A DNA stretch of 64,000 bases. Origin: CAXXFQ01 sp963674475. Lineage in GTDB: Bacteria; Planctomycetota; Planctomycetia; Pirellulales; Thermoguttaceae. A model generated the notes under the pieces. The model had not been told where the DNA came from. It worked only from the letters and a program-made list of their open reading frames with translations, and did not search any database. This document shows positions 1 to 9,715 of the stretch, piece after piece. Position numbers and translations under genes: made by a program. The first letter of the stretch is position 1. Each line of letters starts with the position of its first letter. The stretch covers positions 1 to 64,000 of the forward strand of contig CAXXFQ010000009.1 of assembly GCA_963674475.2 (NCBI GenBank), read 5' to 3'.

Positions 1-3000
1 TCACCCGCGATCAAAGCCGACTCGGCCGTTTCACCTTTAAAAACGTTCTGCCGCATCGCGTCTACCCGATCCTGGCTCAGGCCTTTTACGGACGCATTTC
101 GTTGTTTTACGGGCCCCAGCCGAACCAACTGACCGTTCGCGGACGGGCCGCCGAACTGAAAAAAGTCGGCCAGATGATCCAACGGCTCGATCAACCGGAA
201 AGCGCCGAGACCAAGTTCGCAACGAAGGTCTACACCCTCAAACACGCGCAGCCGGTCAGTGTGTTGCCGCTGATCAACCGGGCATTGTACGGAAAAATCG
301 CCTCGTTTTACGGTCCCCAGCCCAACCAGTTCACCGTCCAAGGCCGACCGGTCGACCAGGCCAAAGTCCAAGAGCTGCTCGACCAATTGGACCAACCCGA
401 AGCGGAAGCGACCTCGGTCGCCTACACGATCAAACACACGACCCCCGCGGCGCTGCTTTATTTACTCCGACAGGGGACCCAAAATCGGGCCTCCTTCACC
501 TACGGCCCCCAACCGAACCAACTGACCGCCCGCGCTCGGGCCGCCGATCACGAGAAGATCCGAAAGCTGCTCGAACAGTTCGACCGTGAGGAATCGCCCG
601 AAGTCAAACCGACCCTCGTGACCTACAAGTTCAAGGCCCTCTCGCCGACGACGGTCATCCCGATCCTCCGCGCCGCCTTTCCCCGCGTGTTGATCAACCG
701 CGGCGCACAGCCGAACGAACTGATCCTCCGCGCCCGCCCGGCCGAACACAAACAGATCCAGGCGATGATCGACCAGATCGACCAGAAGGCCGCGACGCCC
801 GAGTCGACCCCGGTTGTCCAGGTCTACACGCTCGACGGCATGAACGTCTACACGCTGCTCCCGCTGCTGCGTCAGGCGGCCCCCCAGGCAACCTTTCTGC
901 CCGGGGCCACGATTCGTCAATTGATCGTCCGCGCGATTCCCGAGGACCAAGAGAAGATCGGCCAGTTGATCGACCAATTGGTCAAACAGTCGACCGGCAA
1001 ACACGCGGCCCAAGTCAAGGTCTACACCCTCAAAACCAAAAACGCCTACCGGGTGGTTCCCGCCATCCGAACGGCCGCCCCCCAAGCGCGAGTCGCCGCC
1101 GGGGCATTGCCCGATCAGTTGGTCATCAACGCCACGCCGACCGAACACGAAACGATCCAAGAGATTGTCGACACGCTCAACCAGGCCGCCTCGCCCAAAA
1201 CGGCCGCCCGCGCGGTCATCTATCCGTTGGAGTCGATGCCCGCGTCGGGGCTAATCTACATTTTGCGACAGTCGTTCCCGACCGTCGGGTTCTCGGTCGG
1301 TGCCGATCGGTATCAGTTGATTGCGATGGCCTCGCCCGAGGAACAGGAGCAGATCAAGCAGGCGATTCAGAAACTGACCGAAGGGGTGCCCGAAGGGGAA
1401 AAGATGGTGCTGGAGATCTACCGGCTCAAATCGCGGCCTTCTTATCAGTTGAACTACGCCCTGGGATATGCCTTCCCCCGCGCGAGGTTCGCGGTGGGGG
1501 CCGACCCTCGACAACTGTTGGTCCGGGCCCGCAAGTCGGATCAGGAGAAGATCCGTGCGATGATCGACAAGATGACCGCGGCCGAACCGGCCGAGACGGC
1601 CCCACGTGCGGTTGTCTATCCGCTTGAATCGACGACAGCCGTCAGCGCGATCCGGTCGCTTCGCACAGCGTTTCCCGGCGTCGGTTTTTCGGTAGGCGCC
1701 GATCCGTATCAACTGGTGGCCGTCGCCCGGCCGGAAGAACAAGAGCTCTTGAAACGGGCCATCGACAAACTGACTCAAGCGTTGCCGGAAGCCCAGCGAC
1801 TGACCCTCGAGGTGTACCGATTCAACCAGCGACTGACTAACGCGATCCTGGTCGGTCTGCGTCGGGCCTTCCCCCGTGCCCAGTTCGCCTTGGGCGCCGA
1901 CACGCGCCAACTTTTGGTCCGGGCCCGAAGCGCCGAACAATCGAAAATCAAGGCGATGGTCGACAAGATGCTTTCGCCAGAAACGGCCGAGACGGCCCCC
2001 CGCGCGGAAGTGTACCATCTCGAAAAAACGACCGCCGCCAGCGCGCTGCGAGCCTTGATGCGAACCTTTCCGGAAGCCGCGTTCACCGTCGGCGCGACCC
2101 CGTACGAACTGGTCGTCGTCGCCCGACCGGCCCAACAAAAGCTGATCGGCGCGGCCCTTGAACAGATGCGATTCCAAGAAGGCGACACGGACCGCCCCAC
2201 GCTGGAAGTTTACCCCTTGAAAGCCACCGGAGCCCTGAGCGCGCTTTACACGCTTCGTGTCTCCTTTCCCGACGCGCGTTTCAGTGTCGGCGCCGATCCG
2301 AAAAACCTGGTCGTCTGGGCCCGGCCGGAAAAACAGAAACAGATCAAAGAGGCGATCGACCAGATCGAATTGGCCGGAAAACCCCAGGACAAATGGGTCA
2401 TGGCGACCTACCCGGTTCGTTACGAAGACACCACCGCGTTGTTGCGGGTACTCGATCCGATCCTCAAAGGACAATCACGATTCGCCACCGATCCGAAACG
2501 GGACGGCCTGATCGTCTGGGCCGATCCGGACCGCCAGAAAAAGATCAAAACGGCGATCGACACGTTCCTGACCAATCTGCCCAAAAGTCGCGAGCCGGTC
2601 TCGAAGGTCTACTATTTCAAAAAAGCGAACCCGGCCGAAGTCTATCCGGCCCTGGCCCGCCTGGTCCCGACGGCCCGGATGTCGGTCAACAGTCGGAACC
2701 GGTCGCTGGTCGTCAGTGCGACGCCCAAGGACCAAAAAAGAATTGCCCAGGCGGTCGCCGAAATCGAACAGACGGCCGATCAGGGTGAAGAACCGGTCCT
2801 GGAAGCCTACCGGATCGACACGGCCAATCCGCGTAGCGTTTACACGACACTGGCAAACTTCTTCCGCGCTCGCCGCGATATCCGATTGACCCTCGATGCC
2901 CAGAACGACACGATCCACGCCATGGCCCCGCCGACCGATCAGGAGACAATCCGCTCGTTGATCGATCAGGTCGACCAAGAGGGCGACCTTTTAGGCACCG

Positions 3001-4553
3001 GTCAACTCGAGGTCTACTCGGTCGAGAATGTCGACACGTACGCCCTAATGAACGTCCTTCGAACCCTCTTGCAAAACAAGCTGGCCCGGGTCCGGATGAC
3101 GATCGACCGGCGTACCGACCAACTGGTCGCCATCGCCCGTCCGGCCGAACAAAAGATCATCGCCCAAACGGTCGAAAAACTCCGCAGCGAACCGAAAACG
3201 CTCGAGATCCTCCAGCTGGGCATCCTCGATCCCGAAGCGGCCCTGTTGGCGATCGATCGGCTATTCGAGTCGGACACCTACGGCTACGACCCGACCGCCC
3301 CGGACGTCCAGGTCGACGGAGACACCCAACAGCTGTTCATCCGGGCGACCCCCGAGCAACACACGCAGATCCGCCGCTTGCTGGTCAAGATGGGCGAAAC
3401 GGGCCTGAAACGGATCAGCGCCGACGACAGCCCGAACCGTCGGGTCGTCCCCTTCTCGGGCAACGTCCAGGCGGCCGTCGAACAGATCCAGCGCGTCTGG
3501 CCCAAGCTGCGCGACAACCCGATCCGCATCAGCACGCCCAGCGAAAAAACGCCGAAGCCCCAACCCCAGACCAAACCGATCGACCAGGCCCCTTCAACCA
3601 AATCGGCCCGCCACCGGCCCGGCCAACTTTGGGGAGCCACCGTCCGACTCGCCTCGACCAAGACCGACGTCACCAAAAAAGAGACCCCGAAAAACGAAGT
3701 CAAAACTCCTGTCGCGGCCCAGTCGAACGTTGAAAAGCCCAAGCCCCAACCTCAACCAAAAAAACCCGCAACTCCTGCGACACCCGACCCCCAACCTCAA
3801 AAACCCGCCGCGTCAACTCCTGTCGTGGAAGCTCAAGGACCTGACGTCATCCTGATCCCCGGTCCGGGAAGTATCACGGTCCAGTCGGACGATCCGGTCG
3901 CGTTGGAACAGATGGAAGCCCTGTTGCGATCGATGGCCCCCGAGGCGCCGACGGTCGATTACGGGAGCCGGAATCTGGAGATTTTCCGACTGAAGCATAC
4001 CGACGCGACCGAAATGGCCGCCCAGTTGCAAGGACTCTTTCGCCAGATGACCCGGGGTCGGGCCCGAAGCGCGATCCGTCGCGAGCCGACGACCATTTTC
4101 CCGAACGAACGGCTCAACGCGATTGTCGTTCGAGGCAGCCGGACCGATCGGGCGACCGTTTCCCATCTGATCGAACTGCTCGACACGCCCCAGGTGCCCG
4201 AAGACCTGACCTATAACCGGCCATTTCTCGTGCCGATCAAAAACACCGAAGCGGCGCGTATCATGACGGTCGTCAACGACCTGTTCCGCAACGAACTGCG
4301 CCGCGGGGCCAGGTACAGTCGGATGACACCCCGTGTCTCGGTCGACGAGGCAAGCAACGCCCTGATCGTCATGGCCCAAGAGCCGTTGCGAAGCCGGATC
4401 GTCGGTCTGGCCGAATCGATCGACGAGGCAGCCACCGCCGAATCGGCCCGGTCGATCGAGCTGATCCGGATGAAAAAAATCAGCGCCCAGCAGATCGGCG
4501 ACATGCTCAACGCACCCCGCCCCCGCCGCAGCAGTTACCGCCGCAGGCGCTAG
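1..4553 (+). CDS. Giant protein of tandem secretin-N-like domains (5' end outside window)
   Basis: The reading frame is open from the first bases of the window, so the start lies upstream and the protein exceeds 1,515 residues. About 17 consecutive units of roughly 66 residues are visible. Each ends a beta-alpha-beta fold with a motif like GADPxQLLVxARxxEQxxI, then a xxIDxL helix, then a VYxL strand. This is the pattern of secretin short N domains (PF03958-like). A Pro/Lys/Gln-rich linker at about 3540-3840 separates these from three further units, and the protein ends in an Arg-rich tail. No secretin pore domain follows. Isolated N domains normally form periplasmic rings in type II/III secretion and type IV pili. 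A long chain without a pore suggests a periplasmic scaffold or adhesin-like role, which is inference. A tail-to-tail gene lies 93 bases downstream. Confidence 0.85.
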   Translation, partial: TRDQSRLGRFTFKNVLPHRVYPILAQAFYGRISLFYGPQPNQLTVRGRAAELKKVGQMIQRLDQPESAETKFATKVYTLKHAQPVSVLPLINRALYGKIASFYGPQPNQFTVQGRPVDQAKVQELLDQLDQPEAEATSVAYTIKHTTPAALLYLLRQGTQNRASFTYGPQPNQLTARARAADHEKIRKLLEQFDREESPEVKPTLVTYKFKALSPTTVIPILRAAFPRVLINRGAQPNELILRARPAEHKQIQAMIDQIDQKAATPESTPVVQVYTLDGMNVYTLLPLLRQAAPQATFLPGATIRQLIVRAIPEDQEKIGQLIDQLVKQSTGKHAAQVKVYTLKTKNAYRVVPAIRTAAPQARVAAGALPDQLVINATPTEHETIQEIVDTLNQAASPKTAARAVIYPLESMPASGLIYILRQSFPTVGFSVGADRYQLIAMASPEEQEQIKQAIQKLTEGVPEGEKMVLEIYRLKSRPSYQLNYALGYAFPRARFAVGADPRQLLVRARKSDQEKIRAMIDKMTAAEPAETAPRAVVYPLESTTAVSAIRSLRTAFPGVGFSVGADPYQLVAVARPEEQELLKRAIDKLTQALPEAQRLTLEVYRFNQRLTNAILVGLRRAFPRAQFALGADTRQLLVRARSAEQSKIKAMVDKMLSPETAETAPRAEVYHLEKTTAASALRALMRTFPEAAFTVGATPYELVVVARPAQQKLIGAALEQMRFQEGDTDRPTLEVYPLKATGALSALYTLRVSFPDARFSVGADPKNLVVWARPEKQKQIKEAIDQIELAGKPQDKWVMATYPVRYEDTTALLRVLDPILKGQSRFATDPKRDGLIVWADPDRQKKIKTAIDTFLTNLPKSREPVSKVYYFKKANPAEVYPALARLVPTARMSVNSRNRSLVVSATPKDQKRIAQAVAEIEQTADQGEEPVLEAYRIDTANPRSVYTTLANFFRARRDIRLTLDAQNDTIHAMAPPTDQETIRSLIDQVDQEGDLLGTGQLEVYSVENVDTYALMNVLRTLLQNKLARVRMTIDRRTDQLVAIARPAEQKIIAQTVEKLRSEPKTLEILQLGILDPEAALLAIDRLFESDTYGYDPTAPDVQVDGDTQQLFIRATPEQHTQIRRLLVKMGETGLKRISADDSPNRRVVPFSGNVQAAVEQIQRVWPKLRDNPIRISTPSEKTPKPQPQTKPIDQAPSTKSARHRPGQLWGATVRLASTKTDVTKKETPKNEVKTPVAAQSNVEKPKPQPQPKKPATPATPDPQPQKPAASTPVVEAQGPDVILIPGPGSITVQSDDPVALEQMEALLRSMAPEAPTVDYGSRNLEIFRLKHTDATEMAAQLQGLFRQMTRGRARSAIRREPTTIFPNERLNAIVVRGSRTDRATVSHLIELLDTPQVPEDLTYNRPFLVPIKNTEAARIMTVVNDLFRNELRRGARYSRMTPRVSVDEASNALIVMAQEPLRSRIVGLAESIDEAATAESARSIELIRMKKISAQQIGDMLNAPRPRRSSYRRRR

Positions 4554-4590
4554 CGACCTCGAACGGTCTCCCGATACCCTAAAGAATCAG

Positions 4591-4630
4591 GCAAGCCCCG
4601 CACTTCCTTCTTTTCCAACACGGGGCCTGC
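4591..4630. terminator. Possible shared terminator hairpin between convergent genes
   Basis: A 10-base inverted repeat with one mismatch (gcaagccccg / cggggcctgc) encloses a 20-base pyrimidine-rich loop between the convergent secretin-N and PEP-CTERM genes. No clear T tract follows on either strand, so the call is weak. Confidence 0.3.
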
Positions 4631-4646
4631 TCAATGGGCGGTTCTA

Positions 4647-6350
4647 CTACACCCTGCCCCGCTTTCGAAAGCGAACGGCCAAAAGCCCCAAGAGCCCGGC
4701 AAGAACCAAGCCAATCGAGCCCGGCTCGGGCACACCAATCGGATCCTCTGAAGGCAAAGGAGGCCAAGGTTCCGTACCGTACTGCCAAACACTCATTAAC
4801 CAGGCAAAGTCTCTCGCATCGACGACACCGTCTCGATTGATGTCACCACCAATCTCGTTCGGATAGTTCGGGTATAGCAACGGATCCCCACCACCCCAGT
4901 TTTCCGTGCCGTACTGCCAGTTGCTTGCAAGGTAAGCAAAATACTGTATCGGTTTTAAGGGTTCAGGGAAGAACGGAGGTTCCTCAGCGTCTTTTTCGAA
5001 AAACACAATGCTCGGAGAGAAAACTTCGTCCACTTTTCCAGTGGCGGTGACCCAGAAACCGGTCGCTTCCGTGCCGTTACCCGTGACCGCGATACCATGG
5101 CCTTCAAGCGTCTGATCGTCGTACGCCTCGGCACCACCGACGTAATCGGCGATAACCGCGCCTTGCCAAGTGGTATCGTCGATCAGGCCAGTGGCCGAAT
5201 CGATTTCGGCCCAATAGGCACAACTGGTCGGCCGGGTGTTATTGACCAAGAAGATCTCGTTGCCATAACGGCAGACTTGGTGTACCGACAGATCTTCTTC
5301 AGCACCATTGGTGGTAGCCAGGGCGGCAGCGCCAAAGCGACCGAGTTCGGTGATCGCTCCGGAAACCGGATCGAGCTCGAGAATCGGAGCACCTTCCTCC
5401 ACGTAGAAGTCAGCGTCATCACCATTACCACCGGTAGAAGCATCGGTAGTGCCATGTTTTTGCCCAGCAAGGTAGATCTTGTCATTCCAGACACTCATGC
5501 CCGTGATCTTGGAGATCCCATCGCCGGTAACGCTGTCGGTGTAGATCGCGGTGTCACTTAAATCGATACCGCCGGACCAAGGACTGCTGGAATTACTCAT
5601 GTCCGCATGAGCGTCCATCGTCCAGCCGCCGGACGTTTCCGTATAGGTCAGCTTGATAAGGTTGGCCTTGTCTGTGACCATGCCTTCGTAACCCACCGGG
5701 TTCGGACCCGACTTGTAAGCGACGGCATAGATATCACCATTGATATTGACCGCTTCACGAGTCATGATATACGAGTTACCGTTGTCAAGCGGGGCCGTGA
5801 TGACGTGATCAAGGTCTGTGTAGCCGACGGTGTTTTGCTGAAGGTCATAGTCCGGATCGTAGATATCCGACTCGACCCGCATCGGCGACATGTCTTCCAA
5901 GCCACCTCGGCCAAAGTCGAAATAGTCTTGGCCTATTTGTAAAACGCCTTCGGCCCCTCTGCCGGTCGGGTCGTCATAGACGTGCCGGACACAGGTCGTG
6001 CGGGCGCTGTCACCCCACGGATCGGTCCAGTTACCGGCGACCTGTTCATCGTCGAGTACGAAGACACCGGCATGGAGCATGCCCATGTTACAGGCCCCAC
6101 CGGTCGACTCATCGGCATGGAGCAAGAAGATACGGTGCGGTTGCGAATTGGCACCTTGATACAGATCGCTCGATGTGTAATCGAGGTTGCCGGTACCATC
6201 ATCCCACGCTCCCCAACTAAAATCTTCCGTCCAAGCAAAATGAAAGTCATACGAGCTTGAGGTTGGTGGATTGCCCCAGGCCAGCGCGGTCGAGCAAAGC
6301 AAAAGCAGACAGACGGGGCCTAAAACACAGGCCTTTTTAAAACGAAGCAT
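4647..6350 (-). CDS. Exported dockerin-like PEP-CTERM protein
   Basis: The protein is 567 residues from the ATG at 6350, chosen because an AGAGGAG ribosome site lies about 8 bases before it and a signal peptide (MLRFKKACVLG.., cut near ALAWG) begins there. The body has repeated Gly/Asp-rich segments with no family I recognise. Near the C-terminus, GDINRDGVVDARDFAWL matches a type I dockerin calcium loop, with a weaker half (YFAYLASNWQYG) before it. The end, VPEPGSIGLVLAGLLGLL followed by RFRKR, is a PEP-CTERM sorting signal: VPEP motif, membrane helix, basic tail. Proteins with this tail are processed by exosortases, usually together with exopolysaccharide. No exosortase gene is in this window. 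The ligand or substrate is unknown. Confidence 0.85.
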   Translation of the reverse strand: MLRFKKACVLGPVCLLLLCSTALAWGNPPTSSSYDFHFAWTEDFSWGAWDDGTGNLDYTSSDLYQGANSQPHRIFLLHADESTGGACNMGMLHAGVFVLDDEQVAGNWTDPWGDSARTTCVRHVYDDPTGRGAEGVLQIGQDYFDFGRGGLEDMSPMRVESDIYDPDYDLQQNTVGYTDLDHVITAPLDNGNSYIMTREAVNINGDIYAVAYKSGPNPVGYEGMVTDKANLIKLTYTETSGGWTMDAHADMSNSSSPWSGGIDLSDTAIYTDSVTGDGISKITGMSVWNDKIYLAGQKHGTTDASTGGNGDDADFYVEEGAPILELDPVSGAITELGRFGAAALATTNGAEEDLSVHQVCRYGNEIFLVNNTRPTSCAYWAEIDSATGLIDDTTWQGAVIADYVGGAEAYDDQTLEGHGIAVTGNGTEATGFWVTATGKVDEVFSPSIVFFEKDAEEPPFFPEPLKPIQYFAYLASNWQYGTENWGGGDPLLYPNYPNEIGGDINRDGVVDARDFAWLMSVWQYGTEPWPPLPSEDPIGVPEPGSIGLVLAGLLGLLAVRFRKRGRV

Positions 6351-6372
6351 TTTCTTTTCTCCTCTAACACAC

Positions 6373-6387
6373 ATTCCAATTTGGAAT
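6373..6387. promoter_or_regulatory. Perfect 15-bp palindrome upstream of the PEP-CTERM gene
   Basis: attccaatttggaat is a perfect 7+1+7 palindrome centred about 30 bases upstream of the chosen start codon. It could be an operator or a leader hairpin. Related sequences occur near 31577 and 46545. Confidence 0.3.
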
Positions 6388-6675
6388 TGGTATAAAATCC
6401 CCAAAAAAAGAAAAACATTTTCAGCCCAAGCCTCTTCCCTTCCTCCCCGCGTTTGAATTTTGCCTCTGAATATGCAAAATAGAATGACACTGAAGAGCTT
6501 CTAATTGAATTAATTGTAGAGTATCCATTGGAATTGAGTCAACCCAATTGCAAAGGCATTACTTGAGAATAGAGAAAAACAGGACGTTTTCCCACCTGAT
6601 AGAGTTACCGTTTTGCCCAAATCGCCATGGGAGAAATCGAGTTCACTCTTTTTGAAGAGACTTTTTTTGTGTGGT

Positions 6676-7119
6676 TCAGAGTATCGGGCCGGCATGCCGG
6701 AAAAGGTGTATAAAGTGGATGTGCCGGAGAATGTCGACGTGACGGAAAACCCAAAAGGTCCCGCCCATCGCACTTGCGTAAATGACCAAGAAGACGATCG
6801 TGGCAAAGACCGCCTTCCGGACAACCAGGCCGATCCAAAGGGCGAACATCAAGAAGACAGCCACGGCAAAGAGAATCCCCAACGTCAACAGGACCGGCAA
6901 CGTCGGTTTGGAGACGGCGATGACACCCAATGGAAGAAGAATCCCGCAGATCAAAAACCCTCCCCCTCGCACGTCACTGAATTCGAGTGGTTCTTCATTG
7001 ACAAAGACCAGCGAAGCGACAATCCCCGCAAAGCAATAGAGAAGGCTCAAAAGAAATAAGGCGGCATCGAACGAATACCTCCAACTAAAAAACAACGCCA
7101 AGAGAAAAAGAACATCCAT
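6676..7119 (-). CDS. Small multi-pass membrane protein of unknown function
   Basis: The protein is 147 residues from the ATG at 7119, which has AAAGGGG about 8 bases upstream; a TTG six codons earlier is less likely. At least four hydrophobic helices are visible (starting VLFLLALFF, AALFLLSLLYC, GILLPLGVIAV and VLLTLGILFAV), ending in a His-rich tail (FRHVDILRHIHFIHLFRH). I recognise no family. The strongly hydrophobic, helix-periodic composition supports a real gene even without a known homologue. About 325 bases of AT-rich DNA without a gene separate it from the PEP-CTERM start. Confidence 0.55.
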   Translation of the reverse strand: MDVLFLLALFFSWRYSFDAALFLLSLLYCFAGIVASLVFVNEEPLEFSDVRGGGFLICGILLPLGVIAVSKPTLPVLLTLGILFAVAVFLMFALWIGLVVRKAVFATIVFLVIYASAMGGTFWVFRHVDILRHIHFIHLFRHAGPIL

Positions 7120-7404
7120 ATCGGCCCCTTTCTTCAATGCAAGCGTCTCGGGATTCGCCTACCATTCATCTTGCAATCTTATTCATTGTCAACAAAACTG
7201 GGGCCAATTGCAAGCCGCTTCCCTTTTTTCCCGATTAAGCCGGGCGTACCTCTCTGTTCGTCCGGCTTTCTCTCTTTATCTTCTCCGTGCGATCCGTTAT
7301 AAAACCGGATATGGTCGCGTTTTCTAGCGGGAAGTCGAAGTCCATAAGGGCATGGGCTACTCACCTTGCGATTCTCCCCTCGTGCATTATGGAGGAAAGA
7401 AAAA

Positions 7405-9189
7405 ATGGGAAAGACGAAAACCGTTCTGTTTCTCTTGGTTTCTTTTGCGGGACCTTGGTGTTGCGCTTTTGCAGAAACGGTCAATGAGGAACCAAAATCG
7501 GTGATCGCCTCACCGGCCGACAAAGTCGAAAACAATGGCACCTCGCCGGAAAATTCCCCCACTTCCCCGTCCACATCGGAACAATCAGACCAGGACGCGA
7601 AGCTGTTTGCCGTTCTGGACAAGGCTGACGCCTCTTTTCGAAAGGGGGACGTTGAAAGTGCCTTGAACGAATATCGGCATGCATTAAAAATCGATCGTAT
7701 TGATTTAAGGGATATGGCCGACCGTTATAAAGGCACCTGCAAAACGCATTACGATTCGGCAGTATCCAATCTGGAAAGAATTCTGGAAACCGACTCCACG
7801 CAGCCAGGCAAAACGCATGGTCTTCTTGGTGGTTTTTACATTCGCCAAGGAAAATTCGATCTGGCCTTGAGTCATTTGTTTCAGTCGGAGGAAATGGATG
7901 AGGAATCGGTTGATGCTTCCCTGCGAATCGCGCAGATCTATCTTTTTCGAAAGGATTACAAGAAGGCGTGCGAGAAGCTAAAAGAGATTACCGAAAAACA
8001 CCCATCGAATTCCATGGCTTGGGAATGGTTCGCGGTAGCGGAATTCAAATTGGGTCATGACAAAAAAGGGCTTCGATGTTCCGAAGAAGTCTTGAAATTG
8101 GATCCCGACAATCGAAACGCGATCTACAACCGGGCGATAGTAACCCGAAGCCAACAGGGCGATTCTCAACTGGTTGTCAAGGACCTTAGCCGCGTTCTCG
8201 ATATCAACCCGCAGGATCTAAAGGCCCTGAAAGCGAGAGCTTTGACGTATGCCGGATTAGAAGATTATCCCAATTCACTCAAAGATTTGACACAGGCCTT
8301 GAAAGTTGCGCCCAACGATTCCTGGAGTTTGAGAACTCGAGCCGATATCCTTTTCCGGGAAGAAAACAAGTACCGCGAGGCCATCGCTGACTACACCACG
8401 CTGATCGAGAACGCCGACGCTTCAAGAGAAGATTATATAAATCGCGCGTATTGCGCGGCTGCAGCCGGGAATTTGGAAATGTTTTTAAACGATTGTCACT
8501 CAGCAGCAAAAATTGAAATATTATCCAAAACTGAGCTTGACACTTCTTTGTATATTTTAGGTTGTTTAGGTGAATCTCAAAAAGTGGTAGAGCAGCTTAC
8601 TGAATTGTTGGAAAACGATCCTGACAATTCACAGCTCTATCAATTCAGAGGGTACTGTTATACCCAATTGAAAAACTGGGAAGAGGCGCTAAAGGATTTC
8701 CAGAAGAACAATGAAAACCAGGAAAACTACATTGTTTTAATGTGCTTAGGGCTGTGCCATGGAAAATTGGAGAGTCACCAAAAATCGATAGAATTTTACA
8801 CAAAAGCTTTGGACCTTAAAAATTCTGGGGACGGATATGCTGGTCGAGGAATCGCTTATCTTCTATTAGAAAAATATGAAAAAGCAAAGGAAGATTTCAG
8901 TAAATCTATTGAATTTACTCCTAATCGAAAAGAATCTTATCTTTCACGTGGAGTTTCCAACTACTATCTCAAGAAGTACGAAGAAGCCATTGCGGATTTA
9001 CAAAAAGCGATTCTTCTTTTAGAAAAAAGCGGAACCCAAGACCCTAGTTTTCTCTACCTCGCACACGACACGCTCAGGAAAATCTATTTTGCCCAGGAAA
9101 ACACGGAAAAGACCTTGCACCACGCCCTACTGACAAAAGAGGCACTCGACCAATGGAGGAATGCAAGGAAAGAGGGAGCAATAAAATGA
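7405..9189 (+). CDS. Exported tetratricopeptide-repeat protein
   Basis: The protein is 594 residues. The ATG at 7405 is preceded by GGAGGAAAG and starts a signal peptide (MGKTKTVLFLLVSFAG.. to about AFAE). A Ser/Pro/Glu-rich stretch of about 50 residues follows. The rest consists of TPR units, at least ten, with typical pairs such as AxxxYRHALKIDR, WEEALKDFQK, YEKAKEDFSKSIEFTPN and YEEAIADLQKAI. TPR arrays bind other proteins, and the signal peptide places this one outside the cytoplasm. From about 8450 to 9060 the DNA is markedly AT-rich with AAA/GAA/TTA codons, unlike neighbouring genes. The stop codon overlaps the start of the next small gene, so the two are co-translated. Confidence 0.85.
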   Translation: MGKTKTVLFLLVSFAGPWCCAFAETVNEEPKSVIASPADKVENNGTSPENSPTSPSTSEQSDQDAKLFAVLDKADASFRKGDVESALNEYRHALKIDRIDLRDMADRYKGTCKTHYDSAVSNLERILETDSTQPGKTHGLLGGFYIRQGKFDLALSHLFQSEEMDEESVDASLRIAQIYLFRKDYKKACEKLKEITEKHPSNSMAWEWFAVAEFKLGHDKKGLRCSEEVLKLDPDNRNAIYNRAIVTRSQQGDSQLVVKDLSRVLDINPQDLKALKARALTYAGLEDYPNSLKDLTQALKVAPNDSWSLRTRADILFREENKYREAIADYTTLIENADASREDYINRAYCAAAAGNLEMFLNDCHSAAKIEILSKTELDTSLYILGCLGESQKVVEQLTELLENDPDNSQLYQFRGYCYTQLKNWEEALKDFQKNNENQENYIVLMCLGLCHGKLESHQKSIEFYTKALDLKNSGDGYAGRGIAYLLLEKYEKAKEDFSKSIEFTPNRKESYLSRGVSNYYLKKYEEAIADLQKAILLLEKSGTQDPSFLYLAHDTLRKIYFAQENTEKTLHHALLTKEALDQWRNARKEGAIK

Positions 9190-9365
9190 AAAAAAGTCGA
9201 GTGAAATTGACCATGTTTTCCCTCTCGCTAATGGTCGTATGTTCGCTAATCACGATTATTTTTCCCACAGAGTCTTCATGCCCACAGGCCAAATACTTTT
9301 CTTTCGTGGCAGTAGTTTTTGGGGTGATTGGCCTATGTGCCTACGCGAAGCAACTTAAAGAATGA
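9186..9365 (+). CDS. Very small two-helix membrane protein
   Basis: The protein is 59 residues. Its ATG overlaps the TGA of the TPR gene (ATGA), with GAGGGAG just upstream, which argues for translational coupling. Two hydrophobic helices are seen, one beginning MFSLSLMVVCSL and one beginning FSFVAVVFGVIG, joined by a short loop with one Cys and followed by a basic end. No known family. It may anchor or partner the TPR protein; that is inferred only from the overlap. Confidence 0.6.
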   Translation: MKKSRVKLTMFSLSLMVVCSLITIIFPTESSCPQAKYFSFVAVVFGVIGLCAYAKQLKE

Positions 9366-9406
9366 CCCAAATCAACGCCAGTCCGGCCGCGTTCTAACCT
9401 TAAAGT

Positions 9407-9623
9407 GCGACTATCTACATGGCCCCGCCAAGGCCCCCTCCACAGAACCATCAAAGTAAAGGTCATTCTCTTCAAAAATTATCAGCGACCAACGGGAGCG
9501 GGTTCGAAGCGCCGGTGCGGAAGCACCGGACTAAGGAATTTCGAGTTGGACGGGGGGCGACGATTTTGGCGGAGGCTTCGGTGCCGCTCCAGAGAGAAAC
9601 TTCGATTCGGGTGGCTTGCCAGC
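9407..9623 (-). pseudogene. Inverted, frame-broken copy of the 3' end of the DUF2760 gene
   Basis: This block matches 36266-36482 in the opposite orientation at about 85% identity by hand count, with one single-base length difference. Read on the minus strand it encodes GWQATRIEVSLWSGTEASAKIVAP, the C-terminal residues of the DUF2760 protein. An extra G in a G run then shifts the frame and removes the stop. The homology continues through the untranslated 3' sequence (cggtgcttccgcaccg hairpin and beyond). The 5' part of the gene is absent here. It sits in the gap between the small membrane gene and yraN. Confidence 0.7.
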
Positions 9624-9715
9624 CCCTTCGGTTCCGTAGACCGAAGGCGTGGTTTTCTATCTCCCTATGGCTGAGAGCGATCTCACAATGGGAAACGCGG
9701 TCTAACGGAAAGACT

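Noticed and set aside
462..1160. Long minus-strand open frames beneath the secretin-N repeat gene
   Set aside because: The plus-strand protein has clear repeated domains; the minus frames mirror its codon pattern and have no ribosome sites.
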